Shown here in pieces: positions 36,457 through 45,745 of a DNA stretch of 64,000 nucleotides (the stretch's first letter is position 1; every line of letters begins with the position of its first letter). A model generated the notes under the pieces. That model saw only the letters and a program-made list of their open reading frames with translations. It did not search any database and was not told where the DNA came from. Both the position numbers and the translations under genes were made by a program. This DNA is from an uncultured Cytophagales bacterium (GTDB lineage: Bacteria; Bacteroidota; Bacteroidia; Cytophagales; Thermoflexibacteraceae), in the NCBI GenBank assembly GCA_938039675.1, contig CALHUI010000011.1:79221-143220 (forward strand), written 5' to 3'.

Positions 36457-37188
36457 TTACATGATTTCCAATTTTTCCATCAATTTGGAGCGGTAGGTCT
36501 TTCCTATGGGGATGCGCTGCCCGTTGATAATCAACTCGTTATCTTCCAGTGCATCAATACTTTGCAAGTTGATGAGGAACGAACGGTGCACACGGAAAAA
36601 CAAATCTTCCGGAAATTTTTCTTCAATTACCTTCAACGGATAATTGACAACAAATTTGCCTACACGGGTATGCAACTCCGCATAAATATCACTGGCTTCT
36701 ACCCACAATACATCGCCAACACGCACTTTTTCCAGACGAGTGCGTGCTTTTACAAAAATGCAGTCCTGCGCAGCATAACGCGTGCGAATTTGTGCAGGCA
36801 GCGGCTGCCCCGATTTAACGGCATGTTGATATACTGCCAGCTCAATAGTTGAACGCAGCGTTGCTTCATCAAAGGGCTTTACCAAATAAGCGGCGGGTTG
36901 CGTGAGCTTTGCCCGATGCAGTGTTTCCGTATCAGACTGTGCAGTCAGAAATATGTAAGGGATATTGAATTTTTGCAGTGCGGCGGCTGTTTCTATGCCA
37001 TCCAGTTGCCCGGGCAGGTCAATATCTAAAATAGCCAAATCAACCTGTGCCACTTTGGCTATGCGCAATAGTTCTTCACCAAGTGTTGTATGACCCACAA
37101 CAGCATACCCCATGTCTTCCAAAGTGAAGCAAAGATTTTTAGCTGCCACCTCGTCATCTTCAGCAATTAGCAAACGAATTACAGACAT
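36457..37188 (-). CDS. LytTR-family response regulator
   Basis: 243 residues. Receiver domain with IAEDDEVAAK, phospho-acceptor Asp in LAILDIDLPGQLDG (around residue 54), Thr in FLTAQSD and Lys in YLVKPFDE. The C-terminal LytTR DNA-binding domain starts near residue 145 (CIFVKARTRLEKVRVGDVLW, FFRVHRSFLINLQSIDALE). The partner sensor is normally a membrane histidine kinase of the LytS/His_kinase type, but none is adjacent. Upstream on the same strand lies the T9SS subtilase, 36 nt away. Confidence 0.94.
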   Translation of the reverse strand: MSVIRLLIAEDDEVAAKNLCFTLEDMGYAVVGHTTLGEELLRIAKVAQVDLAILDIDLPGQLDGIETAAALQKFNIPYIFLTAQSDTETLHRAKLTQPAAYLVKPFDEATLRSTIELAVYQHAVKSGQPLPAQIRTRYAAQDCIFVKARTRLEKVRVGDVLWVEASDIYAELHTRVGKFVVNYPLKVIEEKFPEDLFFRVHRSFLINLQSIDALEDNELIINGQRIPIGKTYRSKLMEKLEIM

Positions 37189-37224
37189 GGTAAAATAAAT
37201 TGTGCGTGAGCGACAAAATAATGG

Positions 37225-38844
37225 TCAATCAAAGACAACCGATGCTACTCTCCTACTCTCCGAACTGACGATTTGCAGCAAGTAAAATCCTTTGGCGATT
37301 GACAGGCGGAGCACGGTCGGTTCTTTTGCTGCTGTAGTGATTGTTTCCATATATTGCCTACCGGATGTATCGGTTAGCAGCAGCGTAACAGGTTTGCCAT
37401 GCAGTGATTCGGGAAATGAAACTCTGATTTCGCCATTTGAGGGGTTAGGATAAACAACAACCTCTGCCGGCTTGACCACCTGACCGGGTAAAGAGGTTAC
37501 CAGCAATTGCATCCGCTCAAAGTTGGGGATACCATAGCCGATGGAATCGTTCGGGTTGCGGGCACGAGTACCTGAACGGCGGATAAAGTCAATTACCTGC
37601 ATATTGGTCAGGCGACGGTTAGCCTGCCAAAAACCTGCTGCCAGCCCTGCTACCAAAGGCGTAGAAAAAGATGTGCCTACATCACCCGTAATAGTGCCGG
37701 AAGGTAAGCTGACAATAGTTCCCTCCCCTATGGCCACTACATCGGGCTTTACTCTGCCATCGGCAGTAGGGCCACGTGAGCTGAACGAAGAATAAACTCC
37801 GTTTGAATTGACAGAACCAACTGTCAGCACAGAGTCGGCATCACCGGGGAAGGTAACGCGTCCCCAAGCTCTGCTACCCTGATTGCCTGCACTTTTGACA
37901 ACCAGCATCCCCACAGAAGCGGCCGCATTGGCCGCGCGTGTAATGAGTGCCGTGCGCCCGTTCAAATCGTTGAGGGTGTAGTTCTGTGCGGGGTCGTCAA
38001 ATGCGTAGTAGCCTACGGAGGTAGAAATGACATCTACGCCCAAACTGTCGGCGCGTTCGGCGGCCGCCAGCCACCAAGCCTCCTCAGCGCGGGTTTCTGT
38101 TGCGTTATCTTCTGTTTGAAAAAGGTAGTAGGCAGCGCGCGGGGCAGTTCCTATCAACGAACCTTCCTGAAAAGCTGCCAGTGCAGAGAGTACGCGTGTA
38201 CCATGAGTACAGGAATTAATAACATTAGTTGTGCCGTCCACAAAGTTGAAAGTGCCCAATACGGTCATGTGGCGAAAAGGCAGCGCCGAGTTAAACCCCT
38301 GAAAACCACAGTCTAATACGGCAATGTGCATTTCTTCGCCTCTGAATCCGGCGCGGTGCATGTCATCTACGCCTAACATGCTTACCTGCCTGTCGGATGG
38401 CCCGTAGTTAAAGTTCTCTGTTGCCTCTGTACGTGCCGTGCGAATTAAATCGGGCAGTCCGCTTCTTTGCTGTTGTTCTTCTACCCTGCTGAGGCGTTGT
38501 CCTGCATTGCTTTGCACCACGCTCAACCGATTGACGGATGCCATTTGGGCAACGGTAGCACTGATAATTGCTCCGTTGAACCAGCGGGTGGGATACAGCA
38601 CGCGAGCGCCTGTCTTGCGAATAGAGTCCAAATAAGCAGGACTAACAGGCAAGTCGCGACCGGTAAGCGGTATATTCTGCCGCTGCCTTCGTTCAATCGC
38701 CCGCTGTGTAAGAAATTCCTGCGGACTGTTTAAACTGAAAGGGGAATTGCGCTTATCGCGAAAAAAGACAATGTGTACCTGTGCCTGTGCCCAAAGGTCG
38801 GTACTGAAAAGCAGCAGATAAAGGAAGACCAGCAGACGCGCCAT
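37225..38844 (-). CDS. Secreted subtilisin-family protease with T9SS sorting domain
   Basis: About 539 residues from the ATG at 38844 (MARLLVFLYLLLFSTDLWAQ), a Sec signal peptide. The S8 triad is Asp178 (AVLDCGFQG), His214 (SCTHGTRVLS) and Ser392 (VGTSFSTPLVAG), with the oxyanion SAGNQGS. The last 80 residues are a type A T9SS C-terminal domain (VVVYPNPSNGEIRVSF ... KGFYLLQIVSS), so it is predicted to be secreted across the outer membrane and attached at the surface. This implies a T9SS encoded elsewhere. Probably extracellular protein degradation. Confidence 0.94.
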   Translation of the reverse strand: MARLLVFLYLLLFSTDLWAQAQVHIVFFRDKRNSPFSLNSPQEFLTQRAIERRQRQNIPLTGRDLPVSPAYLDSIRKTGARVLYPTRWFNGAIISATVAQMASVNRLSVVQSNAGQRLSRVEEQQQRSGLPDLIRTARTEATENFNYGPSDRQVSMLGVDDMHRAGFRGEEMHIAVLDCGFQGFNSALPFRHMTVLGTFNFVDGTTNVINSCTHGTRVLSALAAFQEGSLIGTAPRAAYYLFQTEDNATETRAEEAWWLAAAERADSLGVDVISTSVGYYAFDDPAQNYTLNDLNGRTALITRAANAAASVGMLVVKSAGNQGSRAWGRVTFPGDADSVLTVGSVNSNGVYSSFSSRGPTADGRVKPDVVAIGEGTIVSLPSGTITGDVGTSFSTPLVAGLAAGFWQANRRLTNMQVIDFIRRSGTRARNPNDSIGYGIPNFERMQLLVTSLPGQVVKPAEVVVYPNPSNGEIRVSFPESLHGKPVTLLLTDTSGRQYMETITTAAKEPTVLRLSIAKGFYLLQIVSSESRRVASVVFD

Positions 38845-38922
38845 AAGATTGGCTTTAAATATTTGATAATCAAAAATATACACCTGTGTTTTTTTGGCAA
38901 CCCGACAGGTGTCCATATAGGG

Positions 38923-40062
38923 CTATTTCAGGATAGCACGGGAAATCACTAATTTCTGAATTTCGGAAGTGCCCTCGCCAATGGTGCAGAGTTTGCAATC
39001 GCGGTAATATTTTTCTACCGGATAATCTTTGCAGTAACCATAGCCGCCAAAAATTTGAACGGCATCATTGGCTATTTCGCAGCAAATTTCGGAAGCGTAA
39101 TACTTGGCAATTGCAGACTCTTTGTTCACGGGCAACTTATTGTTTTTCAGATAAGCCGCTTGGAAAGTCAGCAACTTAGCAGCCTCAATCTTGGTTGCCA
39201 TATCGGCCAATTTAAAAGCAATTGCCTGAAAACTGGAAATGGGTTTGTTGAATTGCTCGCGCTCTTTAGAATATTGCAGAGCGTGCTGATAAGCCCCCAT
39301 TGCAATACCGAGGCTCAGCGCAGCAATGGAAATGCGGCCGCCATCCAGAATTTTCATGGCTTGGATAAAGCCTTCTCCCTCTTGCCCCAGCATGTTTTCG
39401 TGCGGAATACGACAATCCGTGAAAATCATTTCGGCGGTTTCGGAAAGACGCATACCGAGTTTGTCTTCTTTTTTGCCGCCTATAAAACCGGGAGTACCGC
39501 GTTCTACCACAAAGGCTGTCATGCCGTGCGAGTCGCCTACGTTGCCGGTGCGGGCAATCACAACTGCTACATTACCCGACTTGCCGTGCGTGATGAAGTT
39601 TTTTGCACCGTTGATAATCCAGTGGTCGCCATCGCGAACAGCTACTGTACGCATATTACCTGCATCAGAACCTGTGTTAGGTTCGGTAAGCCCCCATGCA
39701 CCAATCCACTCGCCGGTAGCCAGCTTAGGAATCCAGCGCTTGCGCTGTTCCTCATTGCCGAATTCGTAGATGTGATTGGTACACAGCGAGTTATGCGCTG
39801 CCATAGACAGGGCAATTGAAGGGTCAATAACTGCCAATTCAGCAATGGCTGTTACGTACTCAAAGTAGCCCATACCTGCACCATCGAGCGATTCAGGCAT
39901 CAGAACGCCCATCAGCCCCAGTTCGCCCAACTTATGGAAAACATCAATCGGGAAATGTTGGTCTTTGTCCCATTGGTCGCGGAAAGGGGTAATGTGCTTT
40001 GCCCCAAAGTCGCGAACCATTTGTGCAATCAGTTTCTGATTCTCTGATTCTTGAAAGTGCAT
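38923..40062 (-). CDS. Acyl-CoA dehydrogenase
   Basis: About 379 residues from the ATG at 40062; an in-frame ATG eight codons earlier is also possible. FAD-dependent acyl-CoA dehydrogenase with the family signatures GAWGLTEPNTGSDAGNM and GGYGYCKDYPVEKYYRD. The catalytic-base glutamate region reads IGEGTSEIQKLVI near the C-terminus, as in short/medium-chain and butyryl-CoA enzymes. It could serve fatty acid beta-oxidation or branched-chain amino acid breakdown. An exact -7 box lies 61 nt upstream. Confidence 0.95.
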   Translation of the reverse strand: MHFQESENQKLIAQMVRDFGAKHITPFRDQWDKDQHFPIDVFHKLGELGLMGVLMPESLDGAGMGYFEYVTAIAELAVIDPSIALSMAAHNSLCTNHIYEFGNEEQRKRWIPKLATGEWIGAWGLTEPNTGSDAGNMRTVAVRDGDHWIINGAKNFITHGKSGNVAVVIARTGNVGDSHGMTAFVVERGTPGFIGGKKEDKLGMRLSETAEMIFTDCRIPHENMLGQEGEGFIQAMKILDGGRISIAALSLGIAMGAYQHALQYSKEREQFNKPISSFQAIAFKLADMATKIEAAKLLTFQAAYLKNNKLPVNKESAIAKYYASEICCEIANDAVQIFGGYGYCKDYPVEKYYRDCKLCTIGEGTSEIQKLVISRAILK

Positions 40063-40123
40063 AATTGTAAAGTGTGTGTTTACCATTTAACGGTGTGTTG
40101 GTTGAATGTGTTTATTGGTGTGG

Positions 40124-40131
40124 CAAAGTTA
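40124..40131 (-). promoter_or_regulatory. Putative -7 box for acyl-CoA dehydrogenase
   Basis: TAACTTTG on the minus strand matches TAnnTTTG exactly and overlaps the stop codon of the upstream gene. A TTG is present but at 15 nt, shorter than in the other promoters here. Confidence 0.4.
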
Positions 40132-41337
40132 ATCCTTTTCGCCTATCAACACTGCCTTTTGCCCATCGGCAAGGGTAACGGCAAAAAGATAAGTTTCGCT
40201 ACCTTCGACAATACCCCAGCGTTTGCGCAGTTCGGCTACGGAAGCGGGAAAATTACGCACCGCCAGATGTGCTTTTCCCTGTGGCAGATGCGCCAGAATA
40301 GCCTTACGGTCGGCTTTACAAACCGCTGTTAGTCGGAAAACACGTCCGGGAAAGTTCTCCGGCCGCTGCTCCGATGTGTACAAATGTGTATGCGGATGTA
40401 ACTTTTGTAAATGAAAACGTCCAGCAGGGGTTTTAAATGCACCCGCTTTCAACAGGGCGGCGTTGGGTTCACAGAAAAAAGTCTGCGGCATGGCAAACGC
40501 TACGGTTGCTGCCTTTTCTTCGGCAAATGAAAAAGTAAACGCCTGTACGCCACTGTCCGTCAGGTTCACTGCATGTATCCGCGTTTCGCCATTATTTTCT
40601 TGACGCAGGCAATAAAGCACTTCCTTACACTCATTGTGCACTGCAAGTACGGTAGCTTCGGCAACCTGCCACAAGGCATTGGCCTGTTCCAAGTCGGCAA
40701 GAGCGGCACTGATATCGAGCATAGGCGAGGTTTTTATTAGCACTTGCCGCGTTTTTTCTGCCAGCAGCGGCAATATGGCAGGTACATCAGGTACGCAATC
40801 ACGTAGGCGAAAAACTTTATTGCCGACAGCATCGCGGCGGGCAGGGTCTATGTAAACCGCATCCAACGGTTCTTCCAAATTTTGCAGCCACTCTTGAGCA
40901 TCGGCAACATGCACGCGAATGTTGCTTTTCCCCAGTACCTGAAAATTATGGACTGCAATGGCAGCAAGTTCCTCGTTTCGTTCTACGTAATCTACCAGCT
41001 CGAAGGAATCAGCCCAAAATGCGCAGTCAATGCCAAAGCCGCCTGTCAGGTCTGCCAAGTGCCTGCCCTGCATCAGCGCAGACTTGAAACGGGCAGTTTC
41101 CTCCGAAGAACTTTGTTCCAGATTGTGCAAGGGCGGAAAAACAAGCCCCGAAGTACTAAACCAAGAAGGCAATTTGGTTTGTGCCTTGCGCTTTGCCTGA
41201 ATTTGCCCGACTAAATGCCGCATTTCTATGGCGGGGAAAGGACTTTTTTTCAGCATCAAACACCCCGCATCTTCATATAAATGCGTCTGAATGAAGTGCT
41301 GCACTTCATTCTCCAATAATTTTTGAAAAATTTTCAT
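40129..41337 (-). CDS. THUMP-like domain class I methyltransferase
   Basis: About 402 residues from the ATG at 41337 (MKIFQKLLENEVQHF); a longer frame adds hydrophobic sequence not typical of the family. The Rossmann methyltransferase core has LADLTGGFGIDCAFWA, VDYVERNEELAAIA, and the acceptor-type motif AVYIDPARRD, resembling RNA or DNA base N-methyltransferases. The C-terminal THUMP-like part has GRVFRLTAVCKADRKAIL and VRNFPASVAELRKRWGI. Frequent in Bacteroidota. An RNA-modifying role is inferred, not shown. Confidence 0.85.
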   Translation of the reverse strand: MKIFQKLLENEVQHFIQTHLYEDAGCLMLKKSPFPAIEMRHLVGQIQAKRKAQTKLPSWFSTSGLVFPPLHNLEQSSSEETARFKSALMQGRHLADLTGGFGIDCAFWADSFELVDYVERNEELAAIAVHNFQVLGKSNIRVHVADAQEWLQNLEEPLDAVYIDPARRDAVGNKVFRLRDCVPDVPAILPLLAEKTRQVLIKTSPMLDISAALADLEQANALWQVAEATVLAVHNECKEVLYCLRQENNGETRIHAVNLTDSGVQAFTFSFAEEKAATVAFAMPQTFFCEPNAALLKAGAFKTPAGRFHLQKLHPHTHLYTSEQRPENFPGRVFRLTAVCKADRKAILAHLPQGKAHLAVRNFPASVAELRKRWGIVEGSETYLFAVTLADGQKAVLIGEKD

Positions 41338-41411
41338 AGGCGTAATTTGCTGATTGTCAATTTGGAACGGTTTTAGTGGCACAAATACCAAAAAAATTTT
41401 GAGCAAAGGTA

Positions 41412-41442
41412 TTGACAGATATAAAAAGCCGCTATAACTTTG
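41412..41442 (+). promoter_or_regulatory. Promoter of the tRNA-Gly/tRNA-Leu operon
   Basis: TTGACA (41412-41417), with 20 nt between TTG and TAACTTTG (41435-41442). The first tRNA begins 74 nt downstream. A nine-codon mini-frame (MAAKKVQR, 41461-41487) lies in the leader; significance unknown. Confidence 0.68.
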
Positions 41443-41515
41443 CATCACAATTCAGAAACAATGGCAGCGAAAAAAGTTCAACGCTAAGAGTTGTGGAACA
41501 AATTGCCAATTTAAT

Positions 41516-41588
41516 GCGGGAATAGCTCAGTTGGTAGAGCGCAACCTTGCCAAGGTTGAGGTCGCGGGTTCGAGTCTCGTTTCCCGCT
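41516..41588 (+). tRNA. tRNA-Gly (anticodon GCC)
   Basis: Acceptor stem GCGGGAA/TTCCCGC, discriminator T, D arm AGCTCAGTTGGTAGAGC, anticodon arm CAACC TTGCCAA GGTTG giving GCC, T arm GCGGGTTCGAGTCTCGT. CCA not encoded. A hairpin (AAGGGATTC/GAATCCCTT, 41590-41613) separates it from the next tRNA. Confidence 0.95.
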
Positions 41589-41628
41589 CAAGGGATTCAG
41601 CAATGAATCCCTTTTGCATTCATAAAAG

Positions 41629-41713
41629 GCCGGGATGGTGGAATAGGTAGACACGCAGGACTTAAAATCCTGTGGCTGAATAAGCCGTGCGGGTTCGACC
41701 CCCGCTCCTGGTA
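41629..41713 (+). tRNA. tRNA-Leu (anticodon TAA)
   Basis: Class II cloverleaf. Acceptor stem GCCGGGA/TCCTGGT with two G-U pairs, anticodon arm CAGGA CTTAAAA TCCTG giving TAA, variable arm TGGCTGAATAAGCC, T arm GCGGGTTCGACCCCCGC. Discriminator A; CCA not encoded. Confidence 0.94.
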
Positions 41714-41722
41714 CGTATGGTA

Positions 41723-41761
41723 AACCCTCCGAAATTTTATTAGTTTTCGGAGGGTTTTTTG
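41723..41761 (+). terminator. Terminator of the tRNA-Gly/tRNA-Leu operon
   Basis: A 12-bp stem, AACCCTCCGAAA (41723-41734) with TTTCGGAGGGTT (41745-41756), followed by a T tract. Confidence 0.9.
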
Positions 41762-41786
41762 TTGTTTGTATGCTGCCATACACAAA

Positions 41787-41868
41787 CCCGACGGGGCTTA
41801 GAAACCTATCGCGTTTAAATACCTGTTTTTCAACAACTTGTACAAAAGATTTTTCACAAACCTCTTGC
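41787..41868 (+). repeat. Dispersed intergenic repeat, copy B
   Basis: Starts CCGACGGGGCTTAG (from about 41788), then after 12 nt TTTAAATACCTGTTTTTCAA and an AT-rich tail ending CTCTTGC. Same order and spacing as copy A at 8648. Confidence 0.6.
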
Positions 41869-42274
41869 GCTGATTGCAGTGCTTGTAATAATGCAAAATC
41901 ATTTGATTATCAGACCTTTAAAAGGTTCTCATTAAATGTAAAAAAAACGATGCCTTATCGCTTATTCACCTTAAATGCCGCCGCCGCACAGATTCTGCCA
42001 TCCGTCCAAACCTCTGCTACCGGTGGATTGCGATTCATCAGAGAGCCGGACAAGCAAAAATTTCGCCGCACATTCGCAGGCAAGCCTTACATTACAGCCC
42101 CCTTAGCCAAACCAACACAATCGCTCAAAAAACAAGATGATGCGTAGCATAAAAAGCATCAGCTAAGATACTCAGTTAGATAAAGTACAATTGTCTCCAT
42201 CTACAAGGATACTCACACCGGGCAAATAATCTCCAAATCATTTGTATAACTTCAGCGAAAGGACTAAAACAAAC
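41869..42274. other. Non-coding stretch upstream of the broken glycosyltransferase gene
   Basis: About 400 nt between repeat B and the next gene. A 65-codon frame (41950-42147, MPYRLFTLNAAAAQILPSVQ) is open but has no ribosome-binding site, no recognised family and no clear codon signal, so I do not call it a gene. No RNA gene or strong hairpin recognised. Confidence 0.45.
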
Positions 42275-43006
42275 ATGCTGATTGGTGTTGTCATTCCGTG
42301 CTACAACGAAACCAACCGACTGCCCACAGAGGTATTTATTGAGTTTATGTGCCAACATCCTGAGTGGCTTTTTTGCTTTGTAAACGACGGCAGCAAAGAC
42401 GCTACCTCTGACGTACTACACCGCATTAAGGAAGCCTTACCGCAACAGGTCTTACTTATTGACCGTCGCCAAAATAAGGGCAAAGGGGAAAGTGTGCGTG
42501 AAGGGATGCTGCTATTGGCTACTCAACCCGTAAAATACGTAGGCTTCTTGGATGCCGACTTGGCCACCCCCCTCCATGAAATGCAGGCACTGGTACAATT
42601 AGCTGAAAATAGCCAATATATTTTTGTCTGTACCTCTCGCATAAAACAAATAGGCAGCGGTATCCATCGCTTGGCTGGCAGGCACATCATAGGGCGCTTT
42701 TTTGCCACCCTGATTAGTTAGCCTCTGCGCCTGCCTTTTTACTACGATACACAATGCGGAGCAAAAGTGTTTAGGCGCGATGAAATGACCCATGTTTCTG
42801 ACCGCCCCTTTATTTCACGGTGGTTAGTAGATGTGGAAATCATCAAACGGTTTCAACAATCGCTGGGTTTTGAAGTCTCAAAAGCCAAAATTTACGAATA
42901 CCCTCTGAATGAATGGCATGAAATGGGCGACTCTAAAATTAGGCTGAAAGATATGTTTCGCATCCCAATGGATTTGCTGCGTATCCATTTGGCTTATAAA
43001 GTCTAA
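42275..43006 (+). pseudogene. Family 2 glycosyltransferase interrupted by an in-frame TAG
   Basis: MLIGVVIPCYNETNRLPTEV opens a GT-A fold with FVNDGSKDATSDVL, NKGKGESVREGM and the DXD-type LDADLATP. The frame meets TAG at 42719-42721, right after FFATLIS, and continues without any shift as PLRLPFYYDTQCGAKVFRRD and then FISRWLVDVEIIKRF to a natural stop at 43006. The full product would be about 243 residues, the length of polyisoprenyl-phosphate glycosyltransferases of this type. A single base change explains the break; the downstream half lacks the catalytic DXD region. Confidence 0.8.
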
Positions 43007-43150
43007 GTACCAAACAGCGGCAGGGAGTAAAATATCCATTTTCTTTTTTTGAATGCGAATGAGAGGGTTTTGGTCTTGAAATATCACACAGCCCCAAAAT
43101 AAACTTTGCTGACTTTGGCCTTTTTTTGTGCCGATATGCGAAGAAGACGA

Positions 43151-44449
43151 CTAACGACTATCGCCGCGCACCAGATAAGCCCCAATGCTGCATTGTAAAC
43201 ATCGGCGGCGGCTGCAAAATTCGTTGTAAAGTTCTATGACCGCCTGTGTGTCGGCAGCAGTTTGCAAGGGCACAGGCAGGGACTCCCAGCGGCGGGTAAT
43301 CGCATTGTCCTCCGGCGGCAGTTGTATCATCAGTTGCATGGCGCGTTCGATAAATTCTTCTCTGCCTTCGCGTTGTGCATAAGCTGCCAACAAAGGAAAT
43401 AACGTATTGATAAGCAATGTATTGGCACTGTCTTCCCCTATGCCTCCCAAATGCCTTTCAGAGGGTTTTTCGGGTAGGTAATGCCTTTGCCAATAATCGG
43501 TTGGTGGCAAGCCGAAAGCATTCAGCAAAAGCTGTATGTTGGTTGTTTCAATAAAAACTGTAAACAAATTAGGCAGGTGGCAAAGAATGGCGGCTGCTTG
43601 TGCCAGCCTTCGGGCGGGAAAATTTGCAGGGCGCATTTTGGCCGTTTTCCACACCTGCTTTTGCATCAATTTATCAGTCAAATTATACTTGTGTACTAAG
43701 TAGCGGAATTCCGTTTGTAATTGCTGCAAATAAATATCGGAATAGTCATCAGCTAACCAACCTGCTACGCCCAGCAGTAGTGCCTCTGCCTGTAAAGGCT
43801 CGTGCAGGTGCTTGCGAAGTACCGCATAAGGCAACGATAACGACAGTTCCAGCATGGGTGCAGCATTGACTTTAAACCCCATATTGCGCATAAAAAGCAT
43901 ATAGGCCGCCTGTTGCCAGTCGCCATTGTGCCGCTGCAACCATTCCAACACCTCTGCCGACTTGCGGTGCAGGCGATGCACCAACATTCGGTCTGCTGTG
44001 GCAATAATAGTCGGGTTGTTTACGTTATGTATTTGAGAGGCACAGGGTATTTCTTGCGCAGGCTGTGCAAGCATAAGGGCATAACGCTCCCTCATTAGTG
44101 GATTAGTACGTTCTTTTAATGCCAGCACAGGAATAATGGAACCATCTGAACGTCGCAAGGGTTCTTCGGGAGTATCGTGTTCCCAAACAACGTGCAGAAT
44201 CACACCTTCATAGGCTGCATTGAGTTGATGCCCGTGCCGCAGCCAGTCAGTAGTACGAACATGTATTTCTACCTGCCCGAACCATTGCAGTGTGCCGATT
44301 TGTAAGGCTGCATTGGTAAAATCAGCACCGGCATTCGGATTACGTGTACCGGTTTTGATGATGCTTAGCGGCTCTCCACTTTCTGTTTGCAGATTTCTTT
44401 TATCGAAATACTGAAACTGCCACAAATAGGCAAGAAATAATTCATCCAT
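43151..44449 (-). CDS. DUF2851 family protein
   Basis: 432 residues. Conserved Bacteroidota family without known function. The start MDELFLAYLWQFQYFDKRNL, then NAGADFTNAALQIG, WFGQVEIHVRTTDWLRHGH and GVILHVVWEHD are the recognisable conserved blocks. The pattern of E/D, H and K residues in this N-terminal region recalls nuclease-like folds, but that is an inference. No signal peptide. Divergent from the desaturase gene. Confidence 0.88.
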   Translation of the reverse strand: MDELFLAYLWQFQYFDKRNLQTESGEPLSIIKTGTRNPNAGADFTNAALQIGTLQWFGQVEIHVRTTDWLRHGHQLNAAYEGVILHVVWEHDTPEEPLRRSDGSIIPVLALKERTNPLMRERYALMLAQPAQEIPCASQIHNVNNPTIIATADRMLVHRLHRKSAEVLEWLQRHNGDWQQAAYMLFMRNMGFKVNAAPMLELSLSLPYAVLRKHLHEPLQAEALLLGVAGWLADDYSDIYLQQLQTEFRYLVHKYNLTDKLMQKQVWKTAKMRPANFPARRLAQAAAILCHLPNLFTVFIETTNIQLLLNAFGLPPTDYWQRHYLPEKPSERHLGGIGEDSANTLLINTLFPLLAAYAQREGREEFIERAMQLMIQLPPEDNAITRRWESLPVPLQTAADTQAVIELYNEFCSRRRCLQCSIGAYLVRGDSR

Positions 44450-44523
44450 GAAACGCCTTTAATATTCAGATTTTTTTCTATATTGCAAATTAACAATTCT
44501 TATCATTTTTCAAGCAGTTCAAA

Positions 44524-45654
44524 ATGTATCAACAAATTCGGTTCGCCGACAAAGGTCGGTCGGCGTTTTTTGCAACCATCAAAAAACGCATAGAGGATTA
44601 TTTTATCCAAAATAACATTTCCAGACATGCAAATGCAGAAATGATTTTCAAAACAGTACTCTTTTTGGGTGGTTTTATCGCAAGTTACTTACTGTTGCTA
44701 CTTGGCAATTTCAGTACCCCTATTATGTTGCTTTTAGCCGTTTCCATCGGAGTTTTGGGTGCATTAATAGGCTTTAATATTTGCCACGATGCCATTCACG
44801 GCTCCTACTCATCCAATTTTTATGTGAATAAAGCGCTTAGCATGGTATTCAATATCATTGGTGCTAATCCGTACGTGTGGAGTATATCGCATAACATTGT
44901 ACATCACACCTATACCAACATTGCAGGGCATGATGAGGACATAGAAATTGCTCCCGGTCTGATTCGTCTCTCAACAGAAGATAAACTGACACCCATTCAG
45001 CGCTATCAGCATTTGTACGCGTTTTTGCTGTATGGGCTGGCTTCGGTTTCTTGGGTATTTCGCAAAGACTTTAAAAAATTCTTTCAGGAAAAAATCGGGA
45101 ATCACAAAAACAGACACCCGAAAATGGAATATTTCAACCTATTCTTTTACAAAGGCATTTATTACCTCCTGTTTATTGGGCTGCCACTTTGGCTGATGCC
45201 TATCAGCTTTGGTGGTTGGCTGGCCGGTTTCCTGCTGATGCACCTGGCTCAGGGACTTGTATTAGGGCTAGTATTCCAGTTGGCACATGTAGTGGAAGGG
45301 ACGGCCTTTCCGCTGCCCAACGAAGAGGGCAACATTGAAGAAGCATGGGCAGAGCATCAGTTGCGCACAACGGCCAACTTTGCCCGCAACAGCCGCTTGG
45401 CTAACTTCCTTTGCGGCGGTCTGAATATGCAGATTGAGCACCACCTGTTCCCGAAAATATGCCATGTGCATTACCGCGCCATTTCGGATATTGTACAACA
45501 AACGGCACGGGAGTTTAATTTTCCATACATAGAGAATGAAACTTTCTTGTCTGCGCTACGGTCTCATTATCGCATGTTGCGCAAATTAGGGGCGGAAGAG
45601 TGGCAGGCTAAAAGCAGGTTAAGTAAGGGGGCAAATCTAAGCGCACACACCTAA
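44524..45654 (+). CDS. Membrane fatty acid desaturase
   Basis: 376 residues with four or more membrane helices. The three histidine boxes that bind the di-iron centre are HDAIH (in NICHDAIHGSYS), HNIVHH and QIEHH. The glutamine in the third box is typical of front-end or linoleoyl-CoA-type desaturases. The cytochrome b5 domain that usually accompanies eukaryotic front-end enzymes is missing, as in bacterial members. It introduces double bonds into acyl chains and so tunes membrane fluidity. Double-bond position is not predictable. Confidence 0.92.
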   Translation: MYQQIRFADKGRSAFFATIKKRIEDYFIQNNISRHANAEMIFKTVLFLGGFIASYLLLLLGNFSTPIMLLLAVSIGVLGALIGFNICHDAIHGSYSSNFYVNKALSMVFNIIGANPYVWSISHNIVHHTYTNIAGHDEDIEIAPGLIRLSTEDKLTPIQRYQHLYAFLLYGLASVSWVFRKDFKKFFQEKIGNHKNRHPKMEYFNLFFYKGIYYLLFIGLPLWLMPISFGGWLAGFLLMHLAQGLVLGLVFQLAHVVEGTAFPLPNEEGNIEEAWAEHQLRTTANFARNSRLANFLCGGLNMQIEHHLFPKICHVHYRAISDIVQQTAREFNFPYIENETFLSALRSHYRMLRKLGAEEWQAKSRLSKGANLSAHT

Positions 45655-45659
45655 TATTT

Positions 45660-45694
45660 ACCACAAGAACACAAGATTTTTGTGTTCTTGTGGT
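45660..45694. terminator. Perfect 15-bp inverted repeat after the desaturase gene
   Basis: ACCACAAGAACACAA (45660-45674) pairs exactly with TTGTGTTCTTGTGGT (45680-45694) around a 5-nt loop, 6 nt past the stop codon. There is no clear T tract, so it may be an mRNA 3'-end stabiliser or a repeat rather than a classical terminator. Confidence 0.55.
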
Positions 45695-45745
45695 GGGTTA
45701 AACGTAATACATACAATCTGATTTGCTCGCCTAATTGGCTGCTGC

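Noticed and set aside
38877..38920. CCGACAGGTGT near 38.9 kb resembling the start of the dispersed repeat
   Set aside because: Only about 11 nt match and the TTTAAATAC core does not follow, so it is not counted as a fourth copy.
39055..39819. 254-codon plus-strand frame
   Set aside because: Antisense to the acyl-CoA dehydrogenase gene with all family motifs on the other strand.
41461..41487. Mini-frame MAAKKVQR in the tRNA-Gly leader
   Set aside because: Too short to support; no evidence of translation or a regulatory role.
41770..42147. Possible gene of up to 125 codons after the tRNA operon
   Set aside because: The first half overlaps repeat copy B and reads as low-information sequence; no ribosome-binding site or family, so described only as non-coding.
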